NCBI GenBank assembly: GCA_025890175.1
Contig: JANPYM010000014.1
Location: forward strand, 1,511,829-1,575,828
DNA: 64,000 bases
DNA from: Ciborinia camelliae
Taxonomy: Eukaryota > Ascomycota > Leotiomycetes > Helotiales > Sclerotiniaceae
Reading direction: 5' to 3'
The notes below the pieces were generated by a model, which was not told where the DNA came from, ran no database searches, and worked only from the letters and a program-made list of their open reading frames with translations. Numbering within the stretch: position 1 is the stretch's first letter; every line of letters starts with the position of its first letter. Of this stretch, positions 12,301-24,532 are shown piece by piece. A program made the position numbers and the translations under genes.

Positions 12301-13206
12301 AGGGCTGATTTTCTTACTCACTACTTGACCTACATCAACCAATCTCAATAATCTTCGCATACGTCGTCTTACTGATTTTTTGCTTACACCGGCGGCTGAT
12401 TGAAAATATTTTCATAATTTATCATCCTCCTCAAGTGGCCCCCACACTACATCCAATAACTAAATGCTATCTGGAAATAACTCTTGGTAGGGGTCATAAA
12501 TTGAGTGGAATTCTAAAATCGATTTTTATATGTCGCATTTTCATTGGCCAATTTAAGAGTACTGCTTCATCGCAGCCTGATAAATGCTTGTCGTTCACAT
12601 ATTACCACTTTCATTCGTTCGTCATGTCCGCCCTGAAATTTCTGGTGCTCAGCGCGGACAAGACATGGGACCTGGTGGCTGGAATCATATCTCAATTTAC
12701 ATTCCTTTCAGCTTGAAGTTACTCAGCCTTGGAACCCCTGAATAGACTAACGAAGTAACGAAGTCGTTTCTTTGCATTGCTTACATTCTTTTGTTAAAGA
12801 CTGTTCATTCCATTATGCTATTGTTCTCCCTTGTTTGAAAACGGAGCCATAAGAGCTACTAGCGCTCATGCTAGTGCCTCGGCGGTCTTATATAGAGATC
12901 AACCTCTTCGTAGTTTCGTAGAAAAAAGAACGTTCATCATAATATATAGGATTAAGTACTTAAATTTCCAACACCAAGTTATTACCAACACAAACCTTAC
13001 TTACCCAAATTCTGCATATTATTCTGTTATTCCCAAAATACATTGGAAGTTGGCGTTATTTGCATTGAAAATTTCAGTTAATCCCGAAGATCCCTGCTGC
13101 GTGAGTGAGTGTATCGATTCTCGACTTTCCAGATTTGGTATCACCATCGGTTCATTTAAGTGTTACGAATTTCCACAGGTGTACCGACGCTGGTACAAAT
13201 TCAATC
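9353..13206. other. 3.85-kb gene-free region upstream of the GMC fusion gene
   Basis: No gene I can support. It holds a (TA)n tract near 9425, the 9-bp minisatellite described separately, and then about 3 kb of unremarkable mid-GC sequence. The open frames at 11849-12301 and 12435-12716 resemble no family I recognise. A TATATAG box near 12890 and a candidate 5'-UTR intron (GTGAGT at 13101 to CACAG at 13178) probably belong to the downstream gene. Confidence 0.5.
9871..10072. repeat. 9-bp minisatellite, unit GGTATTCTA / GGGATTCTA
   Basis: About 20 head-to-tail copies of a 9-bp unit, preceded by a GGTA tetranucleotide run. Copies in the middle read GGTATTCTA; those at both ends are mostly GGGATTCTA. 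The two variants are therefore arranged in blocks rather than mixed. Because the unit is a multiple of three, long open frames (Pro-Arg-Ile and Leu-Glu-Tyr repeats) appear on the minus strand. They are artefacts, not genes. Confidence 0.95.
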
Positions 13207-16200
13207 ATGGCAACATCTGAACCCACGAGCTCGTCAAGCATGACGAAAGATAAACACCGGCGCAATGGGAGCAATTCCAATGGAAATGGGCATAAATCAA
13301 ATGGTAGTAATGGTAATAACTCAAGGAACGGTCAGAATGAAAGTTATAACGGGGATAGTGGTTTAGGCGAATCAATTCATAGTCTCAAAAATATGCAAAA
13401 TAGCCCCCATGGCCAGAGACAGCCGGATGCAGATCTTTCAACTGACGAGGGCCATCGACATATTCATAAATCGCATCGAATTGAATCATTTGGTCCTCAT
13501 ACAACAGCATCAGGAGGTCAAGGGAGACAAAATGCTAAAATCCGGACATATACAGATGAGTTGAACAGCAGAGACTTTCCTCGTATATCAAAGCCGGTAG
13601 AAGTTCTAAGGAATGTTTATGATACGGTGGTAATTGGATCTGGTTATGGTGGATCAGTTGCTGCGAGTCGTATGGCAAGAGCTGGACAATCTGTGTGTCT
13701 TCTGGAGATGGGGAAGGAAAAGTGGCCAGGAGAATATCCCAGTGATACGGTAGATGCGATGGACGAGCTTCACGTGTCGGGTAATTTTGCTCCTGGATTC
13801 TTACCCGGCGCAATGGTGGAGGAAGGTAATCCTACAGGCCTTTATCATCTCATATTTGGAAAAGGTCAAAATGCTTTCGTAGCCAATGGCTTAGGTGGAA
13901 CAAGTCTTTTGAACGCCAATATATTTCTCGAAGCCGACAAAGATACTCTGGCCATGGATTGTTGGCCGAACGAGTTGCGAGAAAAAAATGCCCTAAAAGA
14001 ATATTACGATCGAGCAGCATCTGTTTTGCAACCTCAAAGTTATCCCGAAGACTGGCCTAAACTACCCAAGCTAACATTGCTGGAGAAGCAGGCTAAAATT
14101 CTCAGCATGCACGAGAAGTTCTATCGCCCGCCACAGACCACTCGATTCTTGGGAGGTCCAAATAGCACCGGGGTTGAAATGTATCCGTCCGCTTTAACGG
14201 GTATGGACTGCACTGGTGTCAATGATGGGAGCAAAAGCAGTACCTTGGTCAACTATCTTTCAGATGCATGGAACTGGGGAGCAGAAATGTTCTGTGAATG
14301 TGAAGTGCGATATATTCAAAAGCATCCAGATCCTAAAGAAGAGGGATATCTCGTATTTTTTGCATGGCATGGAAGCAATCGCGGATCCTTCAAGACCAAC
14401 ATCTACGAAGATCTCATGTGGGTACATGCAAATAAATGCGTTTTCCTTGGAGCCGGTTCGATCGGATCAACCGAAATTCTTCTCCGAAGCAGGAGCTTAG
14501 GAATGAATATGAGCGACAAAGTCGGCAAGGGTATGAGTGGCAATGGTGATATGTTAGCTTTCGGCTATAACACCAATGACGACGTCAATGGGATTGGACG
14601 TGCTTCTCCCGCGGTAGATAATCCTGTTGGACCTACCATCACAGGAATTATTGATAATCGAGCGGGCCATGCAAATGTTCTGGATGGATATGTCATTGAA
14701 GAGGGTGCAATTCCAAAAGCACTTGCTCCACTTTTCCAATTCATGCTTGAGAAGCTTCCAGGAGCCGAGGCGCCGTCGGATTTGACACCTCTCGAGAAAC
14801 TAAGGCATACACTTTCCTCTGCAGGCAGTCGTTTCCTGGGCCCATACTACAAGAAGGGCAGCATTGAGAGAACACAAACGTATCTTGTCATGAGTCACGA
14901 CACCAACCAAGCCATTCTCACTCTCAAAGATGACAAGCCTCTTCTTGAATTTCTTGGTGTGGGTCGAAGTGACCATGTCAAAAAGATCAACAATGTTCTC
15001 AAGCAAGCCACAGAAGCTGTTGGTGGAACGTTCGTCAATAACCCGTTCTATTCGGCACTTGGTCAACAGGAAATCACTGTTCATCCCATAGGTGGTGCTT
15101 GTATGAGTTCAGATAATACCGCCCAGTATGGCGTTACCAATCATTTCGGTGAACTTCTCACGGGTCGTGGTAGTGAGACATATCCAGGGCTCATAGTTTC
15201 CGATGCTGCAGTTATCCCGTGTGCTCTTGGTGTTAACCCATTTGCAACTATCACCGCTCTTGCCGAACGCTCGGTCGCTCATGCTGCGAAAAATCTCAAT
15301 CTCAATATCGACTACGATACAAGCAATGGTTTGCTAGATTTGTTTGGCATGCCAAAACATGCCCCCAAGCAATTGCAGACTTATAGCACACAAAATAATG
15401 ATGTCGAAAAAGCTACCAAAATGATCGATGAAGCTGAAGACTGCAAAAGAAGCGGATTTGGGTTCACTGAAGTCATGGAAGGATTCATTCATATCGGTGA
15501 GAATATTAAGGGTGATCATAGAGAGGACTATGAAATCGCTGCCAAGACTGCTAGAGGACTCTGTGAGGCTTCGAGGTTCTTCTTAAGTGCGAAAGCTTTC
15601 GATACACAAAGTAGTAAGTGATTCCCAGTAATATGGCTTTATACCTTCACTAAAATTGTGCCAATAGCTGTTCATCGAGCAGATCATTCAGCCATGTTGA
15701 CCGGCACATTCGTTTGTGCTTCATTACCTGGTAGTCCTTTCATGGTTCAGCGTGGAGATTTCCAGCTCTTCAGTGTTGACCATCAGGCTCCTGGTACTCG
15801 AAATCTAACATATGATTTCGACATGACCTCGACTGATGGAAAACAATTTCACTTCCATGGATATAAGATTGTTGACTCTTCTGTTGCTCTTGGCCCCTTG
15901 AAATTTTGGGCCGCTGCATCAACACTTTACGTCACCATCACGGCGAAAGACGCTAACAGAACTGTCCTCGGAAGAGGAATGATGCACATTCAACTCAAGG
16001 ACTTCGTGTCGCAAATTTTCACACTCAAGGCTGTCGGTCGTAACTTCTGGTCTAGACTTCATTCTACCACAAGCTTCATGAGTTTTTTCGCCAGAAAATC
16101 TGCCAATCTCTTCTTCGCTCCATTTACCTATCTCCAATATCCATCAGTAACCTACACCGGATACATCAATGACACTCCGCCCAATCAAACAATTCAAATC

Positions 16201-17337
16201 GTCGCCTCGGATAATGTAAAAACGCTCCTCCATGTCTGGGAACCCCAAAACACCAACATCACCCCCAAAAACCTCTTATTCATCCCCGGCGCCTCAGTCG
16301 ATCACCAAATCTTTGCCCTCCCGACCATAGAGGTAAACGCCATAAATTACTTCACCCGCGCCGGCTACCGCTGTTTCGTGGTTGTCCATCGTATTTGCCA
16401 ACTCATGGTCGCAGAGAATAACTGGACCACTTTTGATGCTCGTCTCGATATTAAAGCTTCAATCCAGTGGATTCGCAAAAAGTATAATCACGATGGTATC
16501 TATACTATTGCTCATTGCATGGGTTCTGTGGCATTTGCCTCGGGTCTATTGGATGGTACTATTCCTCCCAGTTGGATAAGTGGCGTAACGTGCTCGCAAG
16601 TCTTCATGAATCCCATCTGGGCAACCTTGAATCTGGCAAAGGCCCTCGCGGGCCCCATACCTTTTGATAAGTTGTATAAGATGTTTGGGGGTAACTGGTT
16701 TAGTTGTTCGAGTACGAAGGAGGATACATATTTCCAGCAATTTATCAATCAATTGTTGAGATTTTATCCGGATGCTAGATGCGAGATTTGTAATAATATT
16801 TCTTGCCATCGATGTTCGTTGATTTTCGGCCGGTAAGTCGTGTCTCTGAGTGGAAATGGGATTTGGGCTATGCTAATTGGCGGCAGACTTTGGAATCATA
16901 ACAACTTGAACGAAGCCACCCATCGCCAAACCAACCGTTTCTTCTCCGGCGTCAATATGACCTGTCTCCACCTGCTCATGCGCATGGGCACCATCGGCCA
17001 CGTCACGGGCAACGCGCCATTATTCCACCCTCTCACCTCCTCAAAGAATATCCGTCGCTTAAAGGATATTCCATTTTTCCTCTTCTCGGGCTCGGATAAT
17101 AAAGTGTTGAATCCGGAGAGTACGACGAGGACACTGGAGATGCTGAGAGATGAAATGGGAGGTGGGAGTGAAATGTATGAGAGGATAGAGATTAGAGGGT
17201 ATGGACACTTGGATTGTTGGATGGGGAGGGAGGCGTATAAGGATGTTTATCCGGAGGTTAGGGAGAGGGTGGATCGGGTTACGAGGGGGAGAGAATATAG
17301 GTTTGTGGATGAGGTGGAGGGGAAGAAGGAGATATAG
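13207..17337 (+). CDS. GMC oxidoreductase fused to an alpha/beta hydrolase
   Basis: Large two-enzyme fusion of 1340 aa. Three exons, 13207-15613, 15668-16832 and 16887-17337, are joined by two 54-nt introns. Residues 1-135 are a Ser/Asn/Gly-rich leader. An FAD-binding Rossmann motif (VVIGSGYGGSVAASRMA) begins near 141, and the GMC C-terminal domain carries HPIGGACM near 626 and NPFATITALAERS near 680, as in cholesterol-oxidase-like flavoproteins. From about 810 a linker leads to an alpha/beta hydrolase. Its nucleophile elbow near 1085 reads AHCMGS, with Cys in place of the usual Ser. A candidate acid is FSGSDNKVL (near 1260) and the candidate His is in YGHLDCWMG (near 1296). It probably oxidises a sterol or other hydrophobic alcohol and then acts on an ester or thioester; that pairing is inference. 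The start is the first ATG in frame, behind a possible 5'-UTR intron. Confidence 0.88.
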
Positions 17338-20300
17338 ATGAGAGGTGAGAGGTGAGCTTGTGGACTTGTGGACTTGTGAACTTGTGGACTTGTGAACTCT
17401 TTGGAACTTATGAACGGGTAATGATTATAGATGGATGGGATCGCTATATTGTAGTATTAAGAACCATACTTCGGATGATAAAGATGGGGAGTTTTAGCGA
17501 TCATTTTGGGGGCCTAGATTGGATACGGCACCGATGGACTTGGAAAACCATTCTTTTGGTTGTAGTTTTAGTCTCCGTTCTATATCCTTTTTATATATGA
17601 ACAAACACGAAATTATGAAAAATATATGCTGCTATTAGATTCATCTCGTCCTCTTATTTCGCTGCTTTGATATCTAGTTATTAACCACCGTTCCCGAAAC
17701 TCATGATACTACATATTGTCTTTTTTTGCCGAGTTTTGATTGTCACTACATGTATATATAGGTATACTTAGATGACAGCAACTAAATAACAACATATATT
17801 AAAGAAATATTGTTTTCCCTTATCCTCCAAGCACTGCAGCCAAAATTATATCCCGAAACTCTAGCAATGTAAAATAACATCCCTCATTAAAATAACCCCC
17901 ACCCTTTCCCCTGAACCCTTATACTCCTCTGCTTGCACAACGATAGTCAACCATGTATTTTTCGAGATCCTTTGGCACTTGGCTCTGCTTTATAATTATC
18001 CTGCACATTATAATTTTACGCGGGGTCTTTGGATGGGGAACTTGAAGCAGAGGGATTCACTAATTAATGAACCGTTCTTTGATAGGGACAAGGAATATCG
18101 ATTTATCGTGAAGGATTCTTGAGATTTATTTGGTAGTCGAGGGTTTTATTTTCTCTGCTGCGTTTGGTGGGATGCATGTTGATGATGATGGTGTGGGTAT
18201 GGGTATGGGTATAAAAACATACAAAGTATCGGTACAACATTGGTGTCCTATAGGAAAGAGTCGCATTCGATGGGTACCGATACTCAGTGATGAATATTGA
18301 GTGAAGGGAGAGTGAGTTAGTTTATATTCTGTTACCGCTTGACAAGTTGGATTTGTAAGAGCATTTGTGAGGGTCTTTAGATATTTATATTAGTGCATAA
18401 CGTTGTAGTAAATAGCTATGGAAGTGAGAGTGCTGGGATTCAACGGTAGGGGATTGCGGTGCTAATGATCTACAGATGACAATCAGAATGCAATCTCAAG
18501 AGAAAATGATAACATACGGATTTCCTTTTCTGCAAGTCTTGTTTTCTCTCTTGATATATTTTCTGAGAGTGCTATGGTATGTGATACTTCGACATCCAAT
18601 AGATTCTAGCCAACGAAACTAGGGCGCAATTCCCCATAGTTCATTTGGATTCGTCTTATTGTTTTTTATTGCGGTTTGGAGCTACAGCTGTGTTCTTTAT
18701 ATAGCTGGTGGTTATAATTGAAAAACAGGAAGGGGGAGGGGGTGAAAGTTGAATTTAGCTCTGGAAGAGTGACATTTCCACCCAAGAATTCACTCAAGAA
18801 CGGAATAATAGCGGACTGTTTGGATCAAGGAGGGAAGGGTATATAAAACCAAGTCAAACTTGATCCCAAAGGTTAAACCCAAAATACATACCTGCGAAAT
18901 CACACATGGAAGTTGCACGTCGATAGGGTATGTATTTTGCGCTCCTGCAATAATTCTCAGTCTTGACGTCGAATTCGAGAGGATCCTTTCGGATTTATCA
19001 TTTATTGGTGTAACTACTTGAGATATGACAGTGATAGATTTCCGGAAGTTAAGAAACCTCTAGAGCGGTGGTAGTCATGTGTGAGAGATAACAAGAACTG
19101 TCGCACAGTATTGAGAAATATTTTGAACTTCCTATCAAACCCCCAGCCGTTTGTATTCTATCCGAGGGTTGAGTGATAATATAGTCCACACAGTAGACGT
19201 CATCACTGGCAGGTGCTTGGTTATAGCCAGACACCTTGTCCGGTACTATGTCTACTACCTTTAACATTGCAATGTTGATGTGGTATAGTCACCTATAGCA
19301 TTATATATAACCGCGAAGAGAAAGCCAAGAACAGACAAAAAAGAGAATGGAAGATTGGAAGTAAATAATTCATCTCAAGAAGTGTTCAAATATGGCATAT
19401 CTCCCATATAATCTCGCTTACCCACACCTCCACTATTTTCCCATCCATCACAGCCTTTCCCATAACTTCAAATCAATAATGTACAGTTCACTTCACGTCC
19501 CCCTCAAGACGATCCTCAAGCAAGCCTTGCCGCCCCATTGAAGTAGTAAGGATTAAACCCCACACAAACAAGGATTTTGTAGGAGGCTCTATGTGACACC
19601 CTAAGCCACTGTGCTAAGATGTTACACCATAATCTCTTGACTTATTTGCAGAGAGTAAGATATTATCCGTAACAAGGTATGACGGGGAAAACATGTGTAA
19701 TTCGAGAACATATGTGTAGATTTAATTTAGCGTTCGGGAAATAGTCGAATTCACTATAAAAGGATAGGGACAGGATAGAGAGAAATATGGAGGTATATAT
19801 GTGAAGCTCAGTCTTAGTTACCGACATCAACTTTAACGAGAGAAAGTCTATGACTGAGGCAGTAAGGAATAGAATATGCGAAGCAAAATGAGATTTCTCT
19901 CATGTTCATTTGATCCCTTCTCGTCTGAGATGAAGTTTTGATGGGGATATATCATATATGTAGGCATTGTATGCAGGTCGCGAAAAGACATGATATAGAC
20001 CACATTCGACAGCGAGATAGATTGAAGTGATTTACTACTTAATTGACAATAAGAATAAGATAAACTTCGCTTCAGCAAACCATCACTGAGATAAGAATAC
20101 CTATTCATCAACTCATTCTCAGTTGCGCTATAACCAGCGAAACTTTTAAGAACAGAAACAAAACACCAAGTAAATTTAATGAATAAACAAAATAATTACA
20201 AGCCGGTAGTAGAATTCAAAAGAGAGCAAGAAAACTATAGGATTGCGGTATGCAACATGGAACACTGCGTCATCATCAAATGTTTTCCCATATCTGGAAC

Positions 20301-20641
20301 AGGGTTGTAGTCTTACCAGAGACCAAAGAAAGCCCTCGGGAGTTGTAGCTGTGTCAATTTTGAATTTGAAACTTTGATGGAAACAGATGACTTGTTATAT
20401 ATAATACTCGACTCAATTTATCAGAAAGAAGTCTTTGTCTGCAATTCCTGATAGATGGAAAGGCTATGAAATTATCGGGTATGGTGATCTTGCATTTACA
20501 TACCTATGTAGTATAGAGTCTGTACTCATCATCATGCAAGGACAGACTGGCAATGCCTTGCATGCCACAATTCAATAGCAAACTCATGGATATATCATTA
20601 TATACCTTAGGTATGTATCTATTAACCGCTACGAATTGCTC
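17338..20641. other. 3.3-kb intergenic region with no recognised gene
   Basis: The GMC fusion ends tail-to-tail with COG1 across this stretch. Just after the stop codon, 17350-17400 holds a short tandem array of a GTGGACTTGTGAACTT-like unit. The rest is AT-rich without extended coding signal. Open frames here are under 90 codons and lack recognisable domains. Non-coding RNA cannot be excluded by eye. Confidence 0.5.
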
Positions 20642-23011
20642 CTACGCCAAAAGTCCAAACAAGAGACTAGTCCTCTTCCAATACTCCGTCGCTCCATGAT
20701 AAATACGTTTTCTCGACGAAGTTTCCAGTTTCAGCTCAGACTCCAGCTCATCCCCAAGCTCCTTGAGACGATTCTCCGTACTTCCCGATTGTAGAACCTG
20801 TTGTAAGAGGAAGATATCGAATAAGGATTGTTTGAGTAAATCCATCCGTTTCTCTTCATCGACCTCCACCGGAGCAGGAGTTTCTCCTTCCGCCTCTGCA
20901 GATTCCGCAGATTCCGTTTTAGGGGCAACATTGGCAGAAGTAGTTGTGCCATTGCCGGCTTCCTTTTCTTGTAAAGCAGTGCTCCATTGCGCTACAACTT
21001 GGGAACAAAGATGTCCTTTCAATACCTTAACAGCAATAGGGCTCCACAGATCCGCTCCTGCGTCGGCCATAGAAGTCGATAGGCCGCGAAGAAACTTGAA
21101 TGTAGCCGGTGAGGGCTGGACCGGAAGTTCTGGGGTTCCTTCCCATAAGGCTCGGCCGGCGACTTTCTTCTTCTTGAGCGATTTTGTAAGAACTAACACA
21201 GGGTTTTCCGAAACGGTGCTTGCGAGCTTCTCGTGTAATGATGGTACCAGCGAGAGCCCAAATGTTTGTAGCGATGGATTGGTAGGCAGCTCTGCTCGGA
21301 TATCTCGTAGAATCCGTAGAATATACATAGATATCTTCCCATTATATTCGCTATCTTTGTATTGCTCCATGAGCATCGTGGTTTTCGTATGCAACTCTTG
21401 GAAAGCTTTCTCCAAGCTTGAATCAAGATGATCCTGCAGCATCTGTGGATCTTCCTTGCTAAGAAGATTTTGCCGCGATTCAAGACTTTCATCATCCTCG
21501 ATATCTTCTAGGCCATCATCCCATCTTTGTTTCTTCAATTGATCAACAACAGAGCCTATCTCCTCGATGAGATGCCTCCAGGTCTGAAAGCTATTGACAA
21601 CTCTTGAAACAGCATCATTACGTCCGAAGGTGCGAGCAAGAATATTTCTTTTGAAAATATTGCCCCCATTGCCAAGCTCTGTTGCCATCATCTCTTCATC
21701 CCATAGGCTCGAATGAAGATCAGTGATTCCTTCCTCCCATGTTGCCAATGTGGATTCTATTTCTGTTCCCACTAGATGGAGTTTGCACACTCTAGTTTCC
21801 AACAACTCTACTAGTCGTTTGTTGACAACGTCTCGCAAGCCATCCAGAAGTATAGAAGGATCAAAACCCCTTGCCTTACCGCCATCCCTGATCCAAACTT
21901 CCAAGATTTTTGTTCTTAGTTCCACTACTACTTTGAAGTCCAAACCCCCTTGAAGAGTTTTTGTAAAACCCTCCAGCAGTACCTCCGACGCTTTCTTCGC
22001 CCAACCTCTTAACGTCTCAACAGCTAATGACCCTTCCAAATCATCGTGTCTAACATAGGGTGTAAAATCAAGAATTTCACCGCCAAACCATCGCTCACAT
22101 ACATCTAACCTCAATCCTTCCAGTTCTCGAATACAGTCATCCTTCAGCAAAGGCTTTGTCTTCAACGCAGCCAATGCCTCGCTAAGCCTCTTCGGTACCA
22201 GAGCTTGCACATCTAGCAAAGTCCTCGTATATATTTCTAGGGCTCGTAAGACACCTGAAGTGTGCTTGCTTGCCTCCTCTTCATCTTCGAATGCTAACGC
22301 CATTGCTTCCCCTCGGACATTTAGAAAATGTCGTAAAACATCTTTAGCCCCAGAACTCGTAGAAAGACTGTAGGCGCAAAGGACCTGTACCAAACCTTCT
22401 CTGTCTTCAGCATCCTTGGTCGAGACTAGTGTCTTTTCAATTGCTCGTAATAGTCGTTTCGTCAAAACTGCTCTCTTCTTCTTCGCCTCGTCCACAAACT
22501 CCTTATCGCCAGTATTCTCCAAACTCTTTGCCAACAACCGACTTAAAACTAGCACTTTTGCGGCAACTACCAAGGCCTTTCCTCTCTCATTGGCTGCATC
22601 TGCTCTCCCCGGCCTCCTCAAAAGCTTCCCAACCACAATACCACACATCCCCAATACCTTCATCCTTGCCACAACCCCCATTTCCTCGCCTTTCTTCCCA
22701 TTCTTCGTTTCCCCCTGCAACTTCCCCAATCCTCCGACCATTCCAACCAACACACCTCTCCCGCATCCTTCCCCAACTTTCCCCAATTTCTCCTCAACTT
22801 CACTGATATCCTTTCTCATCTGTAAGATTTGTTCGGCAGTCCCCAGCAATTGCCGATAACTACCTCCGACCAGCGTCCGCAGGCGTGCATTTTTTTCATC
22901 AAGCTCTGCCGTGAGATCTCGGTGGAATTGACGGATTTGAGGGAGAGGATGTTTGAATGCTTCTTCGGAAGTGAAGCATGTTGTTGTGGAGAGGGGAATA
23001 GTGGCTGCCAT
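20642..23011 (-). CDS. COG1: conserved oligomeric Golgi complex subunit 1
   Basis: Peripheral Golgi protein of lobe A of the COG tethering complex, which acts in retrograde vesicle traffic and glycosylation-enzyme recycling. One uninterrupted exon of 789 aa. The N terminus has the Vps51/Cog1-type start: EEAFKHPLPQIRQFH, followed by a heptad-rich helix (AELDEKNARLRTLVGGSYRQLL, split here as AELDEKNARLR and LVGGSYRQLL) and QILQMRKDISEVEEKL at about 15-80. The remainder is predominantly helical. A conserved-looking segment WSPIAVKVLKGHLCSQVV sits near 680, followed by a Glu/Ala-rich spacer (AESAEAEGE) near 725. Length and order match fungal Cog1 proteins. The start ATG at 23011 is about 410 bp from the divergent RMP1 start, suggesting a shared promoter. 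Confidence 0.87.
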   Translation of the reverse strand: MAATIPLSTTTCFTSEEAFKHPLPQIRQFHRDLTAELDEKNARLRTLVGGSYRQLLGTAEQILQMRKDISEVEEKLGKVGEGCGRGVLVGMVGGLGKLQGETKNGKKGEEMGVVARMKVLGMCGIVVGKLLRRPGRADAANERGKALVVAAKVLVLSRLLAKSLENTGDKEFVDEAKKKRAVLTKRLLRAIEKTLVSTKDAEDREGLVQVLCAYSLSTSSGAKDVLRHFLNVRGEAMALAFEDEEEASKHTSGVLRALEIYTRTLLDVQALVPKRLSEALAALKTKPLLKDDCIRELEGLRLDVCERWFGGEILDFTPYVRHDDLEGSLAVETLRGWAKKASEVLLEGFTKTLQGGLDFKVVVELRTKILEVWIRDGGKARGFDPSILLDGLRDVVNKRLVELLETRVCKLHLVGTEIESTLATWEEGITDLHSSLWDEEMMATELGNGGNIFKRNILARTFGRNDAVSRVVNSFQTWRHLIEEIGSVVDQLKKQRWDDGLEDIEDDESLESRQNLLSKEDPQMLQDHLDSSLEKAFQELHTKTTMLMEQYKDSEYNGKISMYILRILRDIRAELPTNPSLQTFGLSLVPSLHEKLASTVSENPVLVLTKSLKKKKVAGRALWEGTPELPVQPSPATFKFLRGLSTSMADAGADLWSPIAVKVLKGHLCSQVVAQWSTALQEKEAGNGTTTSANVAPKTESAESAEAEGETPAPVEVDEEKRMDLLKQSLFDIFLLQQVLQSGSTENRLKELGDELESELKLETSSRKRIYHGATEYWKRTSLLFGLLA

Positions 23012-23420
23012 TTTGGCGGTAGAGAGCGTTTGTGATTGTTATGATTTGTGGGCGCACATGTGCCAGTAACTTTAATGTAACTTTAATGCTACCGTGATTT
23101 ATATGATTAATAGTCTTCGTTATCGTATCATCATTCGAGGTTCTAGACTTTGAATTCGTCGAGGCTGCGAGTGAACTGCACACTTGTTCTCGAAGTATGG
23201 TCCGTGCTCCAGCCTTCCTGCAAGGCTGATAGGTCAAGTCTTCTCATCAACATCATCTCTTTTCCGTTTCCTCCCTCGTTATTAATTTCCATACCTCGAT
23301 CACGCACCATGATGATACCTGTACGCAAACAGAATCTTCGATAACATAAAATTCCTCGCGACGTAGAGAAAGAAGAATTTGAGCCATCAAACCAACCCAG
23401 AAACCAAACAAATCATAACC
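23012..23420. promoter_or_regulatory. bidirectional promoter region of COG1 and RMP1
   Basis: A 409-bp gap between two divergent start codons with no gene of its own. AT-rich segments lie near 23090-23120 and 23340-23360. No element is recognised with confidence; the role is inferred from geometry. Confidence 0.4.
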
Positions 23421-24222
23421 ATGAATATCCCCACCCCGAACCCGCAACACACGCACCTCGTCGCCCTAACCCAACTCCTCCACCTCACTCACCACCGCAA
23501 CAAAAACCAACACCGCCTCTCAAAATGGTACATATCATTTGGGATTCTCCGGCGACAAGTTGCTCGTCTCTTATCTATCGTCCCCGAGTTTGTGATAGAA
23601 TCGCAATCACGTGGGAAAGTGAAGGGGAAAGCCAGGGAAAGAAGGGAAAGGGAAGAGAAGGAATTGCAAAGTTTGGTTAGATTTATTGGGGGGAATGTCG
23701 TGCCGGGGTGTTATTTGTGAGTTTTGTTACTTGATTTTGGTTGGTAATGGGGGGAGATCAACTGCTAATGGAGGTGTGGATAGGGCGTTTAGTCAACTGG
23801 TGGCTGATAATCAGTATGCTTCTTTGGGATTGATGTTAATGGGATGTTTGGCGCGATTTTATAAAGTACTCGGGGCTTTGAAAGTATTGACTGCAGAGGA
23901 AATTGCAGAAAGGGATGGAACTGTGAAAGAGACGGCGAGAGTAAACGAGCCGGAAATTGGAGAGGATTTGGGTGAGAAGATCGTGAGAGATATCCCAACT
24001 TCGGTAGTCACTGAAGATGATGAAAGGGTGGGAAAAGAAGAGGAAAAGTACGTTGAGCTGAAGAAGCTAAAGCCAAAGAAAAGAAAGCAAGAGGGAGAAG
24101 TATCAGATAAAACGACCTCGAAGTTACCTTCATCAGGTTCGACGCCAGCGAAACCACCAAAGAAGAAGAGGAAAAAGAAGGGCGGAGATGCATTCGATGA
24201 CTTGTTTGATAGTTTGATGTAG
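23421..24222 (+). CDS. RMP1: RNase MRP protein subunit Rmp1
   Basis: Predicted protein subunit of RNase MRP, the ribonucleoprotein that cleaves pre-rRNA and some mRNAs. Two exons, 23421-23716 and 23784-24222, with a 67-nt intron (TATTT|GTGAGT, GGATAG|G) give 244 aa. The family signature HHRNKNQHRLSKWYISFGILRR is visible at about residues 19-40 (key pieces HHRNKNQH and SKWYISF). After the intron come the helices FSQLVADNQYASLGLMLMG and CLARFYKVLGAL, which match the rest of the Rmp1 domain. The C-terminal half is Lys/Glu-rich with two strong basic clusters (KKLKPKKRKQEG; PPKKKRKKKGG), likely nuclear or nucleolar targeting signals, and ends in an acidic DAFDDLFDSLM motif. The first in-frame ATG is at 23421; an earlier in-frame non-ATG extension is ignored. 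Confidence 0.85.
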
Positions 24223-24532
24223 TCTCAGGAATTAATGATGAGTTTGATACCCCTAAACAAGCGATTATGAAAGGGGGTCATTTTTGATTCCCTGTGAGCA
24301 TTTTCGAGGTCTCGAGCGGCAAAGTCAATATTTTATATCACGTATCAGCAGCGGTATTGATTCCAAATATACAATAGATCTATTACCGCTTTATTTTTGG
24401 CCGAAAAATCGCCCTATTTCTATGTTTACAATCTACCTCTCTTTTCCCCCTTTTCATTCCCAAACAAACGAAATCTCTCACTCTCTCTCCAATCTAACAA
24501 TAGTCTTACTCTCTAAGTCTCCCAGTAAGCCT

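Noticed and set aside
11849..12301. 150-codon plus-strand open frame
   Set aside because: No recognisable domain, no protein-like composition pattern and no supporting neighbouring exons; it lies in a long gene-free stretch.
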